From Rhododendron vialii (taxonomy: Eukaryota > Streptophyta > Magnoliopsida > Ericales > Ericaceae): a stretch of 64,000 nucleotides of DNA. A program made the translations under genes and the position numbers. Every line of letters begins with the position of its first letter. Position 1 is the stretch's first letter. The notes beneath the pieces were generated by a model. It worked only from the letters and a program-made list of their open reading frames with translations, was not told where the DNA came from and did not search any database. The stretch lies in contig NC_080557.1 in assembly GCF_030253575.1 (NCBI RefSeq), positions 17,805,501-17,869,500 of the forward strand, read 5' to 3'. This document shows positions 1 to 11,592 of the stretch, piece by piece.

Positions 1-656
1 AAACGGTGCAAAAAAAATTGAAAACTTATTTTCTATTTTCGTTATATTTGAGTTTGAAATTGCCTTCTTTCTCTAAAAACCTTCTTTTTCTTTAGTTGGA
101 ACACCAACTGTTTAAGTAATGGACAGAAATGCCCCAACTTTACATGATAAACATACCAACCCATGTTTTCTTTCCTCAGTAATATTCTAAGCTGATCTCA
201 ACAAATTTACTTGACAAAACAAAACAAAAAGTCGAGCTATCCAGTTGTTCTCCCTAAATTTTGGTATTCTTCGTTTTGCGTAGTTTGTTCATATTTTTTG
301 AATTTTGGTTAGATTCACATGATAATTTTTTGATTAATTGTTCATCTCAACAAAGGAGTCTAAAGTATGATCAAAAGAAAAAAAAAATTCACTAAAGACG
401 AAAAATACCAAACAATTGGTATATTTTTTGGTATCATTGTCGTCTTATATGAAATTTTTTAAAGTTCGGTTCATATTTTTGTACTTTTCTGATTTGTCTA
501 TTCAAGACTAATGATTAATATAAAAAATTACGACGAAAATCTAAACAAAAAATAACAAAAAAAGAAATTATTGGGGAAAAAAAAAAGGGACCAAAAATTT
601 AGGAATAATGGGGACTGAAGGAGACCCGCTAACTTTCTTCTAGTCATTTTGAATTT
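1..656. other. AT-rich stretch without a recognised gene
   Basis: Low-complexity A/T-rich sequence with many poly-A and poly-T runs. I see no long open frame, no splice-consistent exon and no recognisable repeat ends. Confidence 0.5.
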
Positions 657-664
657 TTTTTTCC

Positions 665-805
665 TCACCACCTAGTGTGGTTGGTTGCTTACTGCCTCTA
701 TTAAGGGAGAGGTTTTGAGTTCGAATCCCTATGAAGGAGGTGCTCGATTCACGTTATAACTATTTAAAACTAACCTCTAACATCCTGTCGTTGGAAAAAA
801 AAATG
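665..805 (+). repeat. Possible tRNA-derived SINE
   Basis: A box-B-like pol III signal (GAGTTCGAATCCC, about 716-728) lies about 45 bases after a box-A-like segment (TAGTGTGGTTGGTTGC), and an A-run closes the unit near 795-803. This spacing fits the tRNA-related head of a plant SINE. No clear target duplication was found, and the segment does not fold as a real tRNA. Confidence 0.35.
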
Positions 806-958
806 TAAAAAAGATTCAGCTAATGCAAATAAGAAGTCAAATACTTGAGTTGTTTTGGCATACTTTTAGCTTTGGGAACTTTTTCAAATTTTGATGATAG
901 TTTTTGATACTTATCCGCGAAGACAAATACTCCGTATAACAAAGATAATTCAAACCAT

Positions 959-1273
959 GTACATATGAGTTTTGTGGGGCCCACTTCGGATCCTACAAAG
1001 ATGATTCAAACCGCCTATTATTTTTAAAACATTTTTTTATAGAGCCCTGCAAAAAATCAGCGCAACCCGATATCGGTAAAAAAAAATTTTGAATTTATAG
1101 AGGTGAAACTAAGCAGTTAAGTAGTTCGCCCCTACAAATTCAGAAAAAATCCTTACTGATATCGGATTGAGCTAATTTTTTACAGGGCTCTATAAATAAA
1201 TGTTCTAAAAATAATGAGCAGTTTGAATTATCTTTGAAGGACCCAAGGTGGGCCCCACAAAATTCAAATGTAC
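959..1273. repeat. Foldback MITE with about 130-bp inverted arms
   Basis: The left end (GTACATATGAGTTTTGTGGG) is matched in reverse complement by the right end at about 1248-1273. The arms continue inward through a shared block (ATAGAGCCCTG then AAAAAATYAGC and CGATATC) to a short centre near 1090-1140. There is no coding capacity. The same inner block recurs in the element at 3548-3887, so the two belong to one family. Confidence 0.7.
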
Positions 1274-1664
1274 ACCATATGTACATTTCATATGTACTCA
1301 TAGCAGCACACTCCAAATATGATGATGTAAAAAAAAGAAGTTATAGCTTGTGAAATTTTTATTTTATTTTTTTGGGTACACGGTATCAGGTATGTAAAGA
1401 ATTATAGGTATGGAAAGAATTACTTGCTCTATGGTGTAACATTTTCGTTTCTCATTCAATGTACGCAGCTGGGGGAGTCAAATTAAGAAAAATGAAACGA
1501 ATAAAAATGAAATGGTAACATGAAGGTTTTTTAAAGGGTATTTTGGTCTCACCGAAACTAGTTTTTCTCTTTGCCCAGTACTCCAGCTAACCTATTTCCT
1601 GATTTCACTATTTCCCGTGTTGGTTGGGTGGTTTAGTTTCATTAAATGATGGTTAACATATGCC

Positions 1665-2065
1665 TTAGAGCATTCGCAACGAGGTTTGGTATATTTGTGT
1701 GTTAAAATGTGTATTAGGATAAAAATGGGTCATACAAGTATGTGTTAGACATTGTTAATATAGGAGTGTGTTAAAACATCTACAATGAGTTTGGTAAATT
1801 TTTGTGTTAAAATATGCGTGAGGATAAAAAATGAGTCCCACAGGTGTATATTAAGAGTAATAGATATTTATATTTTATGGTTGGAGTTGAATTTATAGAG
1901 GTGGGACCCACTTATTATTTGCCAGCATAGTTGTCAAACTTCACACACACTCTAGCACACAAACTAATGCAAGCATTGTGGTATAAAAAATACATTTTTA
2001 TTTGTTAAATCTTAACACATGCAATTAAACACACTAGTTTAGTACACCCATTGTGAATACTCTTA
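1665..2065. repeat. MITE with imperfect terminal inverted repeats
   Basis: The left end TTAGAGCATTCGCAACGAGG pairs with the right end, whose reverse complement begins TAAGAGTATTCACAATGGG. Inside, the left-terminal segment (about 1671-1735) recurs directly at about 1772-1840 with GTGTTAAAA and GGATAAAAA blocks. The superfamily is not certain. Confidence 0.55.
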
Positions 2066-2069
2066 GGGG

Positions 2070-3430
2070 CACATATTAACAAAAGGCGCTTCAGTAATTA
2101 ATTGCATTATTTCCGTTAACAGAGCAAGCCCTCTCTCTCTCTCTCATGCATGCACTGTCCTTTTAGGTTGTGTTTGGATCTTTGTATATCTTTAGCCTTT
2201 CTCATTATTCCTAGGCAAATCCCTTCACTAATTCTCGATTCAAAAACATGCTTATAAAATTGTTCATTACATTCTTTGAAATCTACCTCACAAACGTAAG
2301 AATTGGTCCTTCACATTTGTATCTTTGTATATCATGTCTTTTAAAAAAAAAAAAGTTTATTGAACGGATCAGATCATCCGTGCGGCTGAAATGTGGAATG
2401 GGCACTGTGTGTCCGTCAGTACCCCATCGGTACGAACCTCGTCAGTCCCTTAGGATTATCGCCAAAAACCATGCTTCGTCAAAATTGATAATTGCAAAGG
2501 CCACTCAATTGCAATGAGCCAATGACCAAAAACTATTCGAGGCAATGGTTCAAGTTAGTGCAGCTACTGACCATGCTCTGTTGGTCCTAACCAGAAGTAT
2601 TCTTACCTAAAGGTCAGCAAAGAAACTTGAGCAAGTAAAGTTACCTTTTACTCCTTCTTGAACAGCCATCACGTCATCAAGACATACAAATATTTTTAGT
2701 TTTTTTTTTGGTACAACAACCTTGTATTGTCACTTGAGGGGACTCTTCCTCTGTCCCAAATAATATGTGAGCACAACGCATTGGGGTTGTTTGGATAGGC
2801 AACAAGGGCACTAAATAAATATTTGAGACACACCACATCCCATGCCTCATCTCCTTTGTTGAGGCCAATGCTGCCTTAATTAGGAATAGCAAGCACAAAA
2901 TATATATGCTCTGTAAACAAAAAACGTCATGCGGTATTCACAAACTATTCTTTTTTACTCATTTTATTTAGAAGAAAAAACTTGCACTCATAGCGCTCTA
3001 TCTTTTCTCTGCAAATGCAAAAGGTTTTGTAGAACTAAGTAATCAAAAGTTGTAGTAATCTGAATAGACTTCACTCGAAATTTTTTAACTTTTTGAATTT
3101 TATTTTGAATAGAAAATTCAAAATTTCCATTCCCTACTGTTTTGAAAAACCATGCCCAATGAAAATATAAGAGGTTGAAAAATTCAGGCTCAAGCTGCTT
3201 AGTGTGGTCCAGGGACGATTCAGAAATTCATATAAGTGGGGCACACAAATAAAACTTATTCTTATGAGTATATTTGTAATATCACTTTATAAATAGCAGA
3301 AAGGGATGCGTTTGCACAAAAAGATTGTGTAAAAATTTGACACTCAGAAGAAATAATCAGACAAATATGCTGATAATGCAAATCAAGAGTAATTTTATTG
3401 GAACATTATCACAAATTTATTTGATAAAGT
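2070..3430. other. Intergenic sequence, nothing recognised
   Basis: AT-rich intergenic DNA with a short CT run near 2130. The open frames here are short, have no recognisable domain and no splice context. Confidence 0.4.
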
Positions 3431-3547
3431 TGAAATGTTTAAAAAAATTAATATAATTTTACAAAATCAAGTGGGGCCCGTGCCCCGCGGACCCCCACTT
3501 TATCCGTCCCCGATGTGGTTGATCAAAGTTTCAAGAAGCAAAAGTCT

Positions 3548-3887
3548 AGGACCACCGCATGGGTGGCCACTGCATGCCACGTATGGTCCACTCTGGGCCT
3601 CAAAAAAATACAAAAAAATATCCACAAATTTTAAAATAATTATTTATACAGTTCTATAAAAAATCAACTCCAACAGATATCGATAGATATGTTTTTTGAA
3701 TTCGTATAGGCATAATTGATAAGTTTCACAGTTTCGCCCCACAATATTTCAAAAATATACCTATCAATATTTGTTAAAGCTGATTTTTTACAAGACTCCT
3801 AAATAATTATTTTAAAATTTATGAATATGTTTCGATATTTTTGTGGGGTCTGACGCGATGTGCGGTGGTCTCCCGTGCGGTGGTGCT
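3548..3887. repeat. Second foldback MITE, related to the one at 959
   Basis: The left end AGGACCACCGCATGGG matches the reverse complement of the right end (CCCGTGCGGTGGTGCT, 3872-3887). The inner arms share AAAATAATTATTTA and AAAAAATCARCT blocks around a GATATCGATAG centre. The pattern of inner blocks resembles the element at 959-1273. Confidence 0.6.
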
Positions 3888-4732
3888 AGCCATAGATATT
3901 AAAAACCTACAATAAATTATACGTATTCCACCCTGTATCCTTTTTGTATAAAAATCGTATGATACGACCGTGTATCCTATGACTTATATGCATATCCTAA
4001 TTCGGTATGTATCATACGATTACTTATTAGGAAAAAGGCGGACCTTATTTCAAGAAATGGAACCCCAAATGCATTAATTTAAGCTATTTGATCTAATTAT
4101 GGCATCTTTAAAACCATTTGATAAAATTCAACCTCAATGTAGAATTTGTATAGAAGAATGAACTGTACTTTGATTGTGTTTCGTTGCTTGCCTTTTCTTT
4201 TCTTTTTTTATTCCCTTACAATGGGAATTTTTTTTATTCCCAAACAATGGGAATAGAAAGTCTTAATGTAGTAGGCTCCGTTCAAAGACTTGAAATTTTG
4301 TTTCTTAAAATCTTTTTTTTTAAATTTAAACATAGTTTGTTGGTGTTATTAGGTGTATCAACTTTTTAATTGTATATTAATTATAATTAATATTGTTAAA
4401 GTATAAACTAAATTTAGTATTTTGGCATTAGAAAGTTAAGTCCAAGCCCAATTGACAAAACCAAAAGATGGATGATTATATTTTTTTGAATGAGGGCAAG
4501 AGGATAATTCCACATACCAACTCACCTAGGATGAAAGATATTATTGAATAAGATATAAATATCTGGTTTTTAGAAACTCTAAAATATTTAGCTCTATAAG
4601 TTATAGAACATCCTTGTGAAATATCTAGAGTTTTTTTTTTTTTTTTGAGAATTAGTCACATGTAATTCTAGAATTACCTCAAAATTTATCTTGTATGAAA
4701 ATATCTTTTTACTAGAGCCTTACATGGAATAG

Positions 4733-4740
4733 TATAAATA
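4733..4740 (+). promoter_or_regulatory. TATA box of the unit A small-protein gene (displaced)
   Basis: TATAAATA in the context AGTATAAATAGGGAT, identical to the box in unit B. Without the LTR inserted at 4805 it would lie about 85 bases before the ATG at 7220. It is now about 2.5 kb away. Confidence 0.65.
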
Positions 4741-4804
4741 GGGATGAGTTCTAGCCATTTTCTACCAAGCCAAAATCTTTTTTGAGCTCAAGTGTAGTAC
4801 AAAT

Positions 4805-7201
4805 TGTAAAGACCCGGTATTTTTAATAAATTATTATTATTATCAAAGCAAAAATATTATTTTTCTCGTTAGTTTATTTAATTCGAAAAATTATTTATGT
4901 CGTCACACCAAATTTTATTTCGTAATCGATTGTGCGCGCGCGCGTATTCGATGAGTAATTTTTCTAGTGTGTGCATGTGTTGCACCGAATTAATTTTCCA
5001 ACCCAAACCCATTTCTTCTCGCTCTTTCCATTTCGTACTTTCGGCTGAGGAGACAAAAAAAAAGAAAAGAATAGAAGGAAAAAAATATATATATATATTT
5101 TCCCATTCTCCAATCAAAATTCGACAACTCATTTTTATCCAAAGGATATTACCCTCCCTCCAAAAAATCCAAAACCCATTATATTGCCTTCTTTTTTCCA
5201 ATTCTTGTTCCCAGGACACACACACACTCGGCAGAGAGAGAGAGAGAGAGAGAGAGAGCAGCGTGAGAGGAGAGAGGAGGCAGCCATACCTCCGACCGGC
5301 CGTCCCCACCACCGGAGCAGCATCACCTCCTGCCGCCATCACCACCAACCGAGCCCACCTCCAGCCGAGCTCCATCCGCCGATCCTCCAACCGGCGCCGC
5401 TCGTCCTCTCATCATCACCACCAAGCTCTCATCATCATCACCACCACCACCGATCAGCACCTCCCACCACCGAGCAACCCATCACCAGCCGGCCATCACC
5501 GCCACTGGAGCCATCTCCACTGCCGTGCTCACCATCACCACCGCCCGAGCTCCGAACCGCCGCCGTCTCTTTCCAAACCCCGTTTTGCCGGACGAAAGGT
5601 AGTTTGGAACTCACCTCCCTAAGTATATATCGCGTGTCTATATTGATTTTAGCTTTTCGATATAATGGTATTCGAATCCGACGTCGCCGGTCGAATCCGG
5701 CCGCACCCCCTGGTTTTTCCGACGTAACACAGCCACTGGATTTTTTTGAAATTTCTTGGATTAATTACAGTTCGATCCCCCGAGTTTATTAGCTTATAAA
5801 TCCAACCCTTGAGTATTAAAGGCTAATACTATAAACCCCAAGTTAATTAGTTTTGGTTAAATCCTAATTTTTATTGTGATCATGAATTATTTTAGTACCG
5901 ACAATACTCCGCGACGATTAAGAATAAATGTAGACTTTAGTTTTGATAAAGAAAAGAGTAGATAAAGGAACCGCTTAAATTATTTCTCTCGCAAGATGAA
6001 TTTTATCGCATGATTATTTTATGGCAATATTAGTTGTATCGCATGATTATTTTTATGGCATTATTAGTGGCATCGCATGATTATTTTTTTTTCCGGCATT
6101 GTTAGTTGTATCGCAAGATTATTTATGTGGCATGATTAATTCTATAGTGAAATAAATTTTATTGCTTGGTTGAACATTATTAGCATGTTAACCTGTATCA
6201 TGATAATGTTGAATTTGTGAGGTGTGATTGTACTGATAGATTGGACAAATAGGTTCTCGGGGTTGGTTGCGATGTGCAGATTTAACATATTAGACGTAAA
6301 AGTAGGTTTAATGGAAAATGGTTAATGTGAGAGGATGTGCTTTTGGATTCCGGGCAATCCTGGTTTGAAACCCGTGGTGATGTATTGTTGATGAATGATT
6401 GGTGGTGATCTGTTGAAAGTATGGATTTACGAACCCTGGGTACGGCATGGTGGTGGTCAGCTCTCGGACGTTGGGACGGGACATAAGGGTGGCATTGTGC
6501 TTGCGTCACAACCCGGGCTAGACGGCGCTTGAGCGTTGCCGGTGAAGTTCAACCCGGGCTAGACGGCGCTTGAGCGTTGCCGGTGAAGTTTTATCCGAAC
6601 TTATGGTTGCGGATGGGATACCTAGGTATATAACTTAGGTATCTTTCATCCGGATCTGGAAAAGGGGAGTCAGACCACACCAGTGTTTGTGCCAGAGGTT
6701 ATGGGTAGGAACGGATCTGTGGATAAGATCCGAGAGTTCACTTAGGTTGAAGAATAGTAATAAAATGATTAATTGTTCTCTCTTTATGTTATGTCAATGC
6801 ACTTCAATTATATTTTCTTGCTGCTTGTAAGTTATGGGTTCGGGTGAGTTTTGGCTGCTGAGCGTCATCGCTCATGGTACTATGTTGCCCTGGTAACTCA
6901 AACGCCAGGTACCGAAGATGGAACAGAAGTGTTCGTACGATTCGATCAAGTTCAACCCTAATGAGGAAGAAGCTGAAAACCTTGGTTTCCGTACACATAG
7001 TCGCTCTGATTAATTTAAGTCGACTTTATTTTGGAAGCTTCTAAGTTTATTTGGAAATTGTAATATTTTGATTTATTTAAAACGATTGTAATATATTGAC
7101 ATATGCTTTTGAACTAGTGACGTAGTAAATTTATAAATTTCTTTTGTGGAAATAATCTTTTCATTATTTTTTTTATGCCTCCGAATTTTCGGGGCGTAAC
7201 A
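4805..7201 (+). mobile_element. Solo LTR 1 (about 2.4 kb) with 5-bp target duplication CAAAT
   Basis: The element starts TGTAAAGACCCGG and ends GGGGCGTAACA, so it has TG...CA ends. CAAAT occurs at 4800-4804 and again at 7202-7206. Unit B is uninterrupted at the same place, so the boundaries are exact. There are no gag or pol frames, so it is a solo LTR (Ty3-type by its ends and length, inference). It contains a GA microsatellite near 5234-5258, a CCACCATCACC-rich stretch at about 5280-5570 that makes long spurious open frames, and a 41-bp direct repeat. It separates gene A from its TATA box. Confidence 0.85.
6509..6590 (+). repeat. 41-bp direct repeat, two copies, inside solo LTR 1
   Basis: Copies at 6509-6549 and 6550-6590 both begin CAACCCGGGCTAGACGGCG and run through GAGCGTTGCCGG. 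They appear identical. Confidence 0.85.
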
Positions 7202-7219
7202 CAAATAGTCTTATTCCAA

Positions 7220-7567
7220 ATGAAGACCAGCTTGATATTCTGTGTCTTTCTCCTATCACCCGTCCTTTGGGTCACAGCTCTCCCACCACTACCACCTCCG
7301 ATTTTTGTTGTTGTGGTTCCCACCCCACCGGCCCCTCTTATACCGCAGGGGTGGATGATGTGGGTACGGAAGGTGTTGTCGGTGCTATTTGGCGCCGTGA
7401 TACTACTCTGGCTCTTCGGATTATTTGTGAGAGTTGTTTCATATTTTTTGGGTTCAGTTCCTCCACCACATCCGATTCAGGGTTCAGTTCCTCCACCACA
7501 TCCGATTCATCCGGAGGTACACGAGCCCCCAGCGCCATTCCACGTGGCGATCGACATTCCCCACTAG
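7220..7567 (+). CDS. Small proline-rich secreted/membrane protein, copy A (115 aa)
   Basis: I do not recognise this protein. The start is the ATG at 7220 because unit B uses the equivalent ATG and the sequence before it is LTR. Residues 1 to about 20 (MKTSLIFCVFLLSPVLWVTA) look like a signal peptide. A Pro/Val-rich stretch follows, then a strong hydrophobic helix around residues 52-77 (VLSVLFGAVILLWLFGLF) and a Pro/His-rich tail ending AFHVAIDIPH-like. The tail carries a tandem repeat (GSVPPPHPI twice) that copy B has once. This suggests a single-pass membrane or secreted peptide with a proline-rich end; the function is unknown. A 2.4-kb solo LTR sits between it and its TATA box, so expression may be lost or LTR-driven. 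Confidence 0.6.
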   Translation: MKTSLIFCVFLLSPVLWVTALPPLPPPIFVVVVPTPPAPLIPQGWMMWVRKVLSVLFGAVILLWLFGLFVRVVSYFLGSVPPPHPIQGSVPPPHPIHPEVHEPPAPFHVAIDIPH

Positions 7568-9447
7568 TATCAGTAGGTGGAGGATATTGGACTAGTCGGC
7601 GCCCAGGCAATAGAGTTCTGGAGCTTAGGAGTATTTTGTTTTTAATGTTTTAATTTTTCTATAATTTGTATCGCGGTTATGAATTAGGTGGCAATTGTGG
7701 TCTTGACAATTATAATCTAAACAGGTAATTTGATTTCTCGGATGGTTCATGTGAATTTGGTTGCTAATGATTTGATTAAGATGGCTACATTTGTTAACTT
7801 GGGTGATAGTGATTACTTATTTGTATTGTTAGTATTATGAAGGTATAATGTTGATTTTCTAAATGATTTTGGATTTTTGCACTGTCTGAAAATTATTTTG
7901 TTGTAATCTCAGAAATTTGTTTGTTGCTGATATGGGTTACTTAAACTGCTATATAATGCCTTGTCGAATAGCTTGAATGTTTCAGAGATCAATTGACTTA
8001 CTTTCCATCTAAATGGAAATGGAATTGCTGACTTTGATGAAATAAAAGATTAGTTTTCCTTTTCTTTTTTTATGAGGTCAGGTGAGTGCTACTGACCAAG
8101 ATTGGAAAATGAGGAATAGGAACTCATTTCCCTGTAACGCGGAAATTTGAAATCATGAGATGCAACTTTAATGTGTAAACTGTGACAAAAAATAAGCTTG
8201 AGAACGTTTGATTTTTTGAAACTTCAACTTTTCTGCAGCTAGAGGGCTTGCTAATATCCGTTTAAAAAGAAGGCAGCAAGCTTAGCATTGCACGGAACAA
8301 GTCCTACTGGGATTAGCTGCCAATTGCTTGATTAAAATAGTAGTGGTAGGATCATGTGAATTATCATTCTTGCATTGGTAAAAAATATGATAGGTTGGCT
8401 CATTCTACCAATAAATACACTAAAAGATAACTCACGTGATATTCAAATCATGGTCATCGGCTCACTGAACCATAATCGATTAAGATTTGTCAAAAACTCC
8501 ATGAGTGTTGATTGGTAAAGCCAAATTAGTTACATCAGCACATTTTTTTTTCCTCTGAAATTTGATTACCATACTGATAAATTAAATTGACCTCCATGAA
8601 ATATTTTAGCAAATACACGAACCTCCTTATGGTTTGAAAAAATCAAAACTAAAATCAGGGTATATGCCTGTAATTTTAAATCGGAGATAAATTTAGTTTG
8701 TTTCCTCTGGAGAAAGTATTAGATCTATTATCATAGAAGGATCGTTTAATATCGCCATGAAAATAAAAGAGTGGCGACACATTGTTTTTATAGATCATTT
8801 TTCTTTTTGAAAAAAAATTTGTACACTGTATTTTCCTAAGAAATGCACTCCAAATTATTTCAGTTATCGTACTTTGGAAAATGTATAGTTGTATTTTGAA
8901 GCACTAAAAGATAAATTTTTGAAGTGCATCTACGCAAAAAATATGAAAACCTTCCATTTCAATTTTTTATGGACACCTTTTTGGCATAAAAAAAATTGTC
9001 ATGTACATAAGAGTAACCTTTCTATTTGAAAAAGTAACATGAACATTTTTGCACAAAAAAGATAAAATGTATGTCCTATTGGTACATATGAACGGGTCCA
9101 CGGACCGCACGGTCCGTACATATGACATTAACTGTATAAAGTTGGCAACTGAACCAGTAACACAAATGGTACATAGTTCACTTTTTATGGTCATTTTTTT
9201 TGATAAAAAAGTGGCTGGTTGTGCTTAAGAAAATAACCTCTGTATATAAAAAGTAACCTCTTTTATTTTTCTCAAAACTAAATTAGACTGGAGATTACCT
9301 CGTAATGGAGACAGCGATATTTGAGCGAAAATACAAGGGCTTGACAAGTAATATTAAAAGTATAAGAGGCAAGACAACACAAGTATAAAATACAAGGGTG
9401 CAAAGTGTTACTTTGTCCCTATTGATTTAGGCGAAAACCACGAGGCC
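7568..9447 (+). other. 3' flank of gene A, non-coding part of unit A
   Basis: This stretch matches 12638-14500 of unit B and carries no convincing open frame. A short hairpin-forming segment lies at about 8238-8290 (GCTAGAGGGCTTGCT against AGCAAGCTTAGC) and is kept in B. A GC-rich palindrome (GGACCGCACGGTCC) at about 9100 is only partly kept in B. Confidence 0.5.
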
Positions 9448-11592
9448 TGTAGAGACCCGTATTTTAGGGCCGTATTTTTTTTTAAGAAATATTAAAATTA
9501 TCGAGTAATGACGTAAATTGTGGAAATTTGAATAAAGGCATGGTTATAAGATTAGGGGATCAATGTGACATAATTGCAAGTGCAGGGGTGAAAGTGTGAT
9601 AAGTATATATGTATATGTATATGGGCGTACAGGAAAAAAACCATTTTTCCCCTTTTCTTTTTTTTTCTTTCTTTCTCTCGGCTCTCTCCCTCCGAAACTC
9701 TCCCTCCACTTCTCTCCTCGATTTCATCTACTTAGAGCGTGATTCCGAACAAAGCCCAAGAATTAAAGTCGTTATACGGCGCATGGGCTTTCCGAATATC
9801 CAAGAAAAATCATGATCGGACCACGTGGGAGTTTGGTTGACTTGGTCAAAGGTTCGGGTTTTGCTCAAAACCCATGAGGTAGGGATTTCTTACTCTTGCT
9901 ATGCGTTTATACGGTGTTTATGTACCTAGATTGTGTCTTGTTTCGTTGTTTGAGGTTGTTCTTTCCATTTCTGGAATTCTGCAGAAAATGGGTCACTGTT
10001 TATGGGATTTTCATTGTCTTAAACTCGGAATTGAATTTTGGTTCCTTCATAGGAAATAGAGTAGACTTAAAGCCTGTTCTAATGCCGCTGGAATCACCCG
10101 AAACCGTTGAGAATTGAATTTCTGGTGGTTTTTAGAATACTGATCTGCAATCTGTCTCGTTTTCTGGGTTTCAGCCCACTTCGGATGGCCATAACTTCCT
10201 CGTCTGATGTCCATTTTATGCAAACTATGTATCGGTTCGAAGGTCTTAAAGTTAGCTTTCATTTGCCACCGGAATCGTCTTAAAACTCTTAGTATACGGA
10301 AAGTTATGATCATTTGAGTGGAGGCGTGTCAATCTGTCATGCTGCGTGACAGATTCGTGTAGCCTCGGTAAACCCCTGTTTAACCACCCTTGGGGTGCGG
10401 ATTTGACAAGAGTTCCTTCGTGACTTATAAGCTTCGTTCAATCGCGCAACTATTGAGATTGGAATCACTCAAAAATATTAAGAACTCGATTTATAGTGAT
10501 TTTTAGAAGATTGCCTTGTAATCTGAAAATCTGGGCAGCTCACTGAGCAGCGTTTTTCATTGTTTAGCTATGGTTAAACGACCCTATTGGTTATGGGTCT
10601 TTATGGGTTTTAAAGATTGGTAAGTTTGTGATCTTTTGGCGTTGGTTTCAATATTTTTGGGTTTAAGATGAAAGGGAGTATGATTTATTTGGATTGAATT
10701 GAACTTAAACACTATTAGGGCATTGTATTGAGCATAAATAGAATCATTGAGTATTGTCTAAACATGTTTCCATTTGATTGAATGTTTTAGGAAGTTCGAG
10801 TCGTCACGTGGATCGAGGTGAGTGATTTAATACCTAAATCACATGGTTTTGAACTTGTTTTCCTTATCGTATTTATTTGAACATGTTTTATAAATTGTGT
10901 ACTCCATGGATACCAATGAAAGGTGGACCTATTTGTAAAATATTTGCGAATCTATTTAATGGCATTCCCAACGTCCGGTCTTGCTAGGGGACGGCTTAAT
11001 GGCTAGCAAGGGTGTTTGAGGTTGGTATGTGTTTTGGGATAATGCGTAGACGTCTGGCTTATCCACTACCGGGGACGCCTGGTAGCTTTTGAATTTTGAA
11101 TAGCGGAATGTGCATTATATTTGGCCTATGGTTTTGAGTTCCTTGTTTTGAAAAATTATCAAATTATTTTGCATTGTCCATGGAAGGCATGTGAGATAAG
11201 TATTAATCATTCACACGAGCTTTGGCTTATGTATTTTCTTTTCCACCTTTCAGGAAGCGACGCGTAGTGTGGCAGAGTGTTTACTTTTGAGATGTGTTGT
11301 ATATTTGGAAAAGAAAGTTATACTTCATGATCACTTAGCTTTGTGTATGATTTGTTTAGTTTGTAAATTTGTAGGTAAGCACAGCTCTGAGAGGTTTATC
11401 CTTTTGGTTTGTAAACCTATGTAAGACTTTGGTTTGTTATCAATAAAAGTTAACTTTTGCTTCCGCTGTTATGTTTAGCCCCTTTTGATCATCGCTTGCT
11501 TAGATGATATTTGATTTGTGATTTGGCCTTAGTGAGAAATCACTGGCATTTGTCATGATTACGACCTCAAGGGGCGGGTCAGGGTCGTGACA
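9448..11592 (+). mobile_element. Solo LTR 2 (about 2.15 kb) with 5-bp target duplication AGGCC
   Basis: It begins TGTAGAGACCCGTATTTT and ends GGGTCGTGACA. AGGCC precedes it at 9443-9447 and follows it at 11593-11597. Unit B reads straight through the same site (AAGGCCAAACCCC), which fixes both ends. No retroviral-type protein domains are present. A TTCCTTCATAGGAAATAGAG segment at about 10042-10061 has a clear counterpart at about 63048-63068 in the LTR at the right window edge, so the two belong to one family. Confidence 0.85.

Noticed and set aside
716-728. tRNA gene suggested by a box-B-like GAGTTCGAATCCC
   Set aside because: No acceptor stem or anticodon arm can be drawn around it; a SINE head is more likely.
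4897-5792. Long overlapping open frames rich in Ser, His and Pro
   Set aside because: They lie wholly within solo LTR 1 and come from CACCATCACC and GA repeats; competing frames are open on both strands.
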